Assembly: GCA_003586115.2 (NCBI GenBank)
Contig: QVOM02000029.1
Coordinates: 23,054,829-23,118,828 of the forward strand
Direction of reading: 5' to 3'
Source of the DNA: Salvator merianae
Taxonomy: Eukaryota; Chordata; Lepidosauria; Squamata; Teiidae
Length of the DNA: 64,000 bases
Positions 57,960-64,000 of the stretch are shown here, one piece after another (position 1 is the first letter of the stretch; each line of letters begins with the position of its first letter). Below the pieces are notes generated by a model. It worked only from the letters and a program-made list of their open reading frames with translations, was not told where the DNA came from and ran no database searches. A program made the position numbers and the translations under genes.

Positions 57960-58405
57960 GCAGGATCTGCATGGTGGCAGAGACTGCTTGATAGTGTGAT
58001 GAAAGCAGTGCTATAATCACAGTGATATTTTCAAAACGGGAGTGTGCTGTTTGCATGCCTACCTCTGCTCCTTACCGTGCAGACATTGGCTGGGGAACTT
58101 TGGTTCTTGTACTGTGATATTTGCATCCAGGGCAGTTTTCATGAACACAGGAAGTGACCCCAGAAGTAGGCAATTTTCTGGTGTTTGAGAACACATGGCT
58201 CTGTTATCTGGCCCAAAGAATGCTTATTGTGGTGGTGGCGGAGAGGAAGAGTTCTTAGCAGTGCTTATGACCAAATGTGCACTGGATAAATGTGAGGTCC
58301 TGTGGACCCCATGCTGTTCAAACACACGTGTGTAGGGAACGTACAGACCCTGCATCTTCATGGCACATTCATGGCACCACAACAGTGCCATCAGGCAGAT
58401 CCTGC
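57960..58405. mobile_element. Unclassified TIR element, 446 bp
   Basis: GCAGGATCTGCATGGTGGCA at the left end and TGCCATCAGGCAGATCCTGC at the right end form inverted repeats of about 20 bases with a few mismatches or gaps. The interior is GC-richer than the flanks and has no transposase. A target duplication is not evident. The ends differ from the Harbinger-like family, so it is listed separately. Confidence 0.5.
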
Positions 58406-59842
58406 TATAGTTAAACCAAAACTATTCTTTTTTTTACAGAAAAAATAAAACAAAATCTTAAATCTCCTGCTGATCTGATATTACTTCTTGTCCACGGTCT
58501 ATTGAGAATTATGTAATTATAACAATGGTGTCAGGATGCTAGTTTGTCCTGATCACTTGGAAACCATGTGTAGCCTTTTTCACCTTATACGACTGTACTC
58601 AATTGTAGACACCTATGAGCATGTTCAACAATAGTGGTTTACATAATGTGACAGTGATACATATTGAGACTAGAATTAGAAGCCTAGCTTTGATCTCACT
58701 GAACCAAAAGTCTCTTTTGCAGTTCCAGATTTGGTAAAATCAATGCACCCTATGTCCAACTCCCTCCCCCCCACCCCATGGTTCCTTCTGACCTTCAGTG
58801 CTCTGAAATATGGCTTGGGAGTACAGCTTTTTTATTTTATTGATCATACAACGACCCCTTCATGTAAGAAGTTTGTGATTTGTGTTATGCTGATTCTCTT
58901 GGAATGCCCAGGTCATGAAAATTATGAACGATATGAATTGGTTTCCCTGTTGCAACTATTGTTATCCCATTTAATGCTTTTCTGTATGCTTTCTTTTCAT
59001 AGAATATATCTGGAAAGTATGCTTTATGGAACGTGTTCAAAGACTAAATACAAGATTTCATTTTAATACTTTCTAAGCTTTTTTATTCCTTTAAATTAAT
59101 GTATCTGGAAGCTTTTTGTGAGATACATTTGTTATTCCCCTGGAAACACTGCTGCTGTGGCTCAACTTTTGGGAAGGAAGAAGGGGAATTAAACACAAAC
59201 TGGAGAATTTTTTCATGTTTGGCCTTCCTCCAGATTATAAACAGCTGAACTGATTTAAATAAAGGGTTCTAAAAAAAAAAAAAAAAACACCTCACATCTG
59301 TGCTGACCAGTTTGTGTGCCAAATTTCAGCCCAATGTGATTTGAGACAACTGATATATTAAACACCCTAACCTAGGAGCTAAAATGGAAATACTGAGAGA
59401 CCCTTAACTGTAGTGGTCCCTTCAGGCAGTGTTCTTATAATGTACTAGTTACATAAGTATCCACATAATTAAAAGACTGACTTAGCAGAAACATTTCGGT
59501 TATAGACCCTTTGGGCTTCTTTTCCCAAGCACATACAGGAAATTTACATGGATAAGTCCAATTAGTAACAAGTGGCATTGATGGGAATTGAGTTCCCTTC
59601 ATCTCTGTTCAGTGGCTCCTTGCATTAGAAAGACTCTGTTCCAACACTCTGCTAGGTCTAGGGTAAAACCTAGAGCTAGCATGAAGCAGAATTTAAATTT
59701 CTGATGAATTACAAGAGTCCTGGGCAAATGGGACAGCATTCCACTCCCACCTATTTCTTGGAGCTTTTTACTTTATGCAGGTTTCACTGGAAGGTTGACA
59801 GTGGGACTTGGCAGAATGGCAAGCTTGTAGTGTCTCATTTTG
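58406..59842. other. Unique DNA with a poly-A run
   Basis: A 17-base A run lies at about 59271-59287. It might be a retroposon tail, but no body upstream was recognised. The frame at 58731-59066 (111 codons) has no motif. Confidence 0.4.
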
Positions 59843-60309
59843 GGGCCTTTCTGCACTCCCCTTTGCTGTTCTCGGAGAGGGAGGTATGCCCTGTCCTGGA
59901 ACATGTTACCCATTTCACACTGGGATGGGTTGCTGTTGAAGCAGGCAGACAGCCTATCCTACTCCACACCTGACTGCTGCCTCCAGAGAGCCCTTGGCGA
60001 GGTTCTGAAGGCCGTGAGTGAAAGTGGACCCATTGGTGCTTCCTGGAAAAGGGTCCTGTAGTATACTGATCGGGGGGGTGGGGGCATGCCATCTGCATGC
60101 CTCCATGGTTTGATAGACCTCAATGTTGAGGTCTGTAGTCATACTGGGCTACAGTGCCATTTGAGGGGGCTCTAGCTTCGTCCACAGTTCATGTAATGAG
60201 GGTGAACACGATTGGGGAGGCAGAGCTTCTGCTGTCGCACTCTAGTGTGCTGAAGGCAGAGTCCTAGACTGGACCACAGTCCAGTCTATCTTCCAATGTG
60301 GAAAGGGCC
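59843..60309. mobile_element. Harbinger-like element
   Basis: It begins GGGGCCTTTCTGCACTCC and ends CAATGTGGAAAGGGCC. The interior has GCCATCTGCATGC as in other copies, and paired CCTCAATGTTGAGG at about 60118-60131. It contains GACTGGACCACAGTCCAG near the end, a short palindrome. No transposase. Confidence 0.65.
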
Positions 60310-60449
60310 TATGTTTAGTTCTTCCTATCCTGAGCCCTAATTCAATTTCCTTTTAGCTCCCTTGCCATGAACCTCAAAATCACTACTTTTAACCACATAA
60401 AGTTTCATTGAGCATTTTTTTTTTTAACTTTACCATCCTTCACCAGGAC

Positions 60450-60560
60450 TCTGATAGTCAACCTGAGAAGGCATTTTCCAGGCATTGGGAGTGTAGATGA
60501 TGGAAGCTGTAGTCCAGTGCATATAGGGGAAACATATTGGCCAAATTGAGACCATATGCC
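60450..60560. repeat. Interspersed repeat fragment, relative of 52391-52510
   Basis: AACCTGAGAAGGCATTTTCC, ATGATGGAAGCTGTAGTCC and CCAAATTGAGACCATATGCC show the same TGTAGTCCA-type core. Decayed. Confidence 0.35.
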
Positions 60561-61023
60561 ACCATGAAAGAGTATTTTTTTAAAATGCTTATGCTCTTTT
60601 CAAGAAGAGTGAATAAATGCTAGTGAAATATGGACTCTCTTGGCTTGATTAAGAAATCTGAGCTTTGGTGGGGAACATACAACAGGGGATATCATAATTT
60701 TAATGCCTTCCAGATACATATTTCCTATTGTATTGTCCTTTGGGATTTGAATTTACCAGAATCAGCTATGGCATAAAGCCATTTGGATAGACATACCTAC
60801 CCCCTCCTCCAGAAAATCCACCTAGGAATAAAAGGTGACTTGAGAAGGAAATGGAAACAGCAGTCATATCTGGCATGGAACATCAAGATAAATTATTAAA
60901 ATAAGAATACTAAGAAATATAAGGATGCTTTGATTGGTTTGTCTGATCTTATCTTGCGCAAAAATCTGAGAGCAGGGTTAATACTAAGTACTTCGATGCA
61001 AGTATTTGCAGAAGGAAGTCCCC

Positions 61024-61402
61024 AAATATTATTTATTTATTTATTTATTTACAAACAAATATTTATATCCCACCCTTTATCTGAAGTTCTATGGGTAGGT
61101 CACAATATTCTGTGAAGATGTTCGGCATAAAACCATATCACCATCCTTCCAGGACAATATCAAAAGGGAGCTTAACGTATAAGATTGTCTTCTGGTGTAC
61201 CTCAGGTGGGAGATTGTTCCAAATCATAGAGGTCACAATGGAAAAGACCCTCTCATATGCTGCCACCTGTCAAACCTGTGAGAGCAGAGGGACTACCAGA
61301 AGGACCTCTCCCAGTGATTTTAATACTTAGGCAGGTCTGTAATGGGAGAAAGTATCCCTTCAGATATTTGGGATTCAAGCCATTTATGGTGTTATATGTA
61401 CA
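61024..61402 (-). mobile_element. Non-LTR element, 3' part
   Basis: A (TTTA)n tract at 61024-61051, then AAATATTTATATCCCACCC on the plus strand is the complement of a GGGTGGGATATAAATATTT-(TAAA)n tail. The body continues to about 61400 with a TTCAAGCCATTTATGGTG stretch, then resumes after the DNA element at 61881. I do not see an intact coding domain, so the LINE family is not assigned. Confidence 0.55.
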
Positions 61403-61880
61403 GGCCTTTTCGCAGCTACCAGCTGGAGCAGTTCTATCTGCTCACTGCTGACTGCTCTGCCACCACAGCTGCTCCATTATGGAATAACCCCTCCCCAGAG
61501 CGATCCAGCTGTGGACTGCTAAAAAGTAGTCCACAGCCTGTCCAGAAGCAGTTGGATCACTCCTGGGGAGGTGGTTTTGCACCCTCTTCTGGGTGTGGTG
61601 TGGTGAGTGGGCATGGCTGCATGACTGTGGCTGCAGCTGCACAGTCACACAGAGCTGCTGAATCACCATGGCAACAGCTGGCTTCTCACTGGATGTCACT
61701 TCGGATGTTGCCTTGGTGATAACAGGCAGCCCTAGGCTGGCCATTTGCACTTCAAGCACTATTGGCCAGATACAGAGCTAGTTTAGCACGTATAGTCCAA
61801 ATGGGCACCACTGTTCTGCATCCTTACTGCCCTGGTATGGTATTGTTATCCCATACCAGGCCAGCAAGTGTGAACAGGCC
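61403..61880 (+). mobile_element. Harbinger-like element nested in a non-LTR element
   Basis: Ends are GGCCTTTTCGCAGCTACC and AAGTGTGAACAGGCC. CTGGTATGGTATTGTTATCCC and CATACCAGGCCAGC form an internal hairpin next to the right end, shared with 11111-11589 (inverted). The CACCCTCTTCTGGGTGTGG and GGCTGCATGACTGTGG segments also match that copy. Target flanks are not clear. Confidence 0.7.
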
Positions 61881-62055
61881 TTAAGTATCTGTACTTTGAA
61901 TAGGTTTGGTAGCAAATAGGAAACCAGTACAGATCTTTCAAGATCAGCAGATTGTTCATCCAACAAGGAACTCCTCTCAGTGATCAGGCCAGTACATTCT
62001 GCTGCATTCCTGCTTATGGATGGTCTTCAAGGTTAGCCTCATGAACAGCACAGTG
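61881..62055 (-). mobile_element. Non-LTR element, continuation after nested insertion
   Basis: TATCTGTACTTTGAATAGGT, GGAAACCAGTACAGATC and ACATTCTGCTGCATTCCTGC follow the usual order of the same repeat that stops at 61402 (compare squamate repeats with ...TTTGAATTGxxCCxGGAAAC... and ATTCTGCACCAGCTG). Confidence 0.5.
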
Positions 62056-62271
62056 TATGTGTATAAGCTAATACCAATTTTAAACAGAAGCACGTCTCAG
62101 TTTTCATTGCAAGCAAGCCTCTATTTACCAGCTCTCCATTATTCCAAGAAAAATGTATTATATTGGGCACTGTAAAACAGAAAAGGCCACATGTGCCTAA
62201 GGACATACCAAGTGAGGTAAAGTAAAAAAGCACCAAAAAGAGGTTCACAGGCACCAGTGGTGACCTGCAGC

Positions 62272-62440
62272 TTTAAGCCCGGGTGTCCATGCTCTGCGCG
62301 AAGTGCACCATGGCTGTTCATGGGGCCTCTGGGCCTCCATACTGCCTCAGCAGGCAACCTACTGAGGCAGTACGGAGGCCCAGAGGCCCCACGAACAGCC
62401 ATGGCATGCTTTGCGCAGGACATGAACACCCGGGCTTAAA
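62272..62440. repeat. Palindromic foldback element P1, copy C
   Basis: TTTAAGCCCGGGTGTCCATG pairs with CATGAACACCCGGGCTTAAA. The arms include GGGGCCTCTGGGCCTCC and its near-perfect complement, and ACTGCCTCAGCAGG pairs with CTACTGAGGCAGT. The centre is only a few bases. It shares arm sequence with copy B (42593-42770). Flanking bases outside TTTAAG also retain weak inverted similarity (GCAGC left, GCTGG right). Confidence 0.88.
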
Positions 62441-62470
62441 GCTGGTGGTGGCTGCTGACAGGCACACACA

Positions 62471-63454
62471 CGCACATACCAAGAGGTCCCTTCTCTTCTC
62501 TTACAACCTGTCAAATTCACCTGTCCAGGACATTTCTGCTTGAAGCTAGCCCGAAAGGGCACACTGAAAAGATGCTGAATAGCAACTGGAAGAGTGAGCT
62601 GTAGAAAAGTTCACACTGAGCATGCTTCCTTCTTCCTTCTGTTTGCTACTCTCCACTTACACAGAAGTGTGTCCCGGAAACTGTGTATGGTTTCCATTAC
62701 TATGGGAGCCACTGAATCAAGCCTTCGATGCACAGCCAAGCAATGCAAGCTGAACAGGAAGAAAAATCACTTTTTACTGGCATCTACAGACATCTGGATT
62801 CATGTTGAAATGCTTAGTTAAAAGTTTGAATCAGGGATTAAAAATATCACTACTGACTTAGTATTAAAAGACAGCTATTTGATACAGAAGGAAATGCCTT
62901 AGAAATACCTTGCTCCTGATGCTCGGATTCCCAAAATTGATAAATAATTTCCATTTATTCTGGAATCTATTGGAGAATTTTCATCCATTATCTTTTCTGC
63001 AACAATTTATTCTATCTTTAAGGATTTGATGAATGTGTGTGTCTGTGCGTGTTAACTTCAGGATTATTTCCTGCCTTGTCATAGACAAAAGTTTCTTAAT
63101 ATTTTTTACGTCTACATTTTTTAAAATGTAATCATCTGGATCATCATGTAAGATTGCTTGCCATCATAACTGCAATGTTTTATTCTCTCAACTTGGATAC
63201 AGGTTAAAGCAGATGTTTGAAAAGATTACTTAGCACAGAAATCACCACTGTCGGGTTGGGGGATACCATAGTTCTTTAAGCACAGCTTTCTCTGTTGCAA
63301 GCAAAATTTCTGATTCCTCTCTCCTTGACTGACAGACAGAAGTAATTGGGATGGGAGTGCTTGTAGAATACTCATAAATTCTAAGATTGCTCCCAAACTA
63401 AAAAATATTGCTATGCTAATACTGTAATAGAATCTCTGCATCTATCTCTGCATT
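62471..63454. other. Unique DNA, no gene seen
   Basis: A short CA-rich run lies at about 62461-62476. Nothing else was recognised. Confidence 0.4.
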
Positions 63455-63500
63455 TATCTGTCTGTCTGTCTGTCTATCTGTCTATCTATCTATCTATCTT
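63455..63500 (+). repeat. (TCTG)n(TCTA)n microsatellite
   Basis: A run of TCTG units passes into TCTA units, followed by a T/A-rich stretch. Confidence 0.95.
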
Positions 63501-63753
63501 TTTTAAAAAAAAAAATCTCTTTATCTGGTGTTTATCCATAACATCCAGTCAATAAGGTAGACTAGTTCAATGTTATCCAGTTTCCTTGAATGTAAAGCAT
63601 GGATAGAGTTGTTTAAATAACAGTACTTGCTACAGTTGTGAATATTCCTTAGCTTGGCCTTAATGATAAGTATGATTAACCCATGTGTACTGTGGCAAGA
63701 AAGAATATTACTTTTTAAAGCAGTTCCTTGTCTACTTACAGTCAATACATAGT

Positions 63754-63975
63754 GAACATAAGAACATATGAAGAGACCTGCTCGATCAGGCCACAGCCCA
63801 TCTAGTCCAGCATTCTGTTTCACACAGTGGCCCACCAATTGCTTCTAGGCATCTCAAGCAGATTAAAAAGGCATAACTTTTCACCTGCTCTCAACTCCCT
63901 GCAAATGGCCTTCAGAGGCATCCTGCCTGTCTCTGCACCCTGGAAGCAGTACCTAGCTATCCATTCAATTTCAAG
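63754..63975 (-). mobile_element. CR1-like LINE 3' UTR fragment, minus strand
   Basis: ACATAAGAACATATGAAGAG, GATCAGGCCACAGCCCATCT, CAGCATTCTGTTTCACACAG, then GGAAGCAGTACCTAGCTATCC is the complement of the 3' UTR at 17220-17432. It probably continues close to the end of the window. Confidence 0.85.
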
Positions 63976-64000
63976 GCATATCCAAGCTAGTATATGGGTG

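Overview
The window reads as nuclear DNA of a vertebrate, most likely a squamate reptile (lizard, gecko or snake). The basis is the repeat content: CR1-type LINEs with two different 3' ends, tRNA-derived SINEs of squamate type, a CORE/MIR-like SINE, a degraded L1, hAT and Harbinger-like non-autonomous DNA transposons, and many simple repeats. The base composition is AT-rich and open reading frames are short and scattered. I found no bacterial or viral gene organisation and no complete host gene. The region is best described as intergenic or intronic DNA built from transposon remnants. The species cannot be fixed from this window.

The only long uninterrupted coding frame is 34490-35776 on the minus strand, a 5'-truncated CR1 reverse transcriptase of 428 codons. 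A second CR1-like family leaves a C-terminal protein fragment plus 3' UTR at 16833-17432, and 3' UTR copies at 42145-42430, 55600-55870 and 63754-63975. L1 remains lie at 18540-20160 (minus), split by a DNA element. The only candidate host exon is a short open stretch at 3247-3406 that ends exactly at a GTGAG donor-like site. A 1.08-kb hAT element (3412-4494) inserted there, and its 8-bp target duplication covers that site.

The strongest pattern is a family of short DNA transposons with ends like GGCCCTTTCTGCAC, spread from end to end of the window. I count about 17 copies in at least four sequence groups, together about 7.3 kb or 11% of the window. The best copies (31870-32402, 48922-49390) have TAA duplications, which points to the PIF/Harbinger class. 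Besides these there are at least three families of near-palindromic foldback elements: 27066-27224, 42593-42770 and 62272-62440; 22141-22385 with one-armed relatives; and 10612-10726. A separate 120-bp hairpin lies at 2475-2594.

Layout: 1-5 kb unique DNA, a hairpin, the exon candidate and the hAT element; 5-16 kb unique DNA with Harbinger-like copies; 16-25 kb LINE/SINE remnants and foldbacks; 25-33 kb Harbinger-like copies in unique DNA; 33-36 kb SINE, L2-like fragment, CR1 with open frame and SINE; 36-50 kb mixed DNA elements; 50-64 kb SINE, DNA elements, LINE pieces and unique stretches that might hold regulatory DNA. Nothing here forms a multi-gene pathway.
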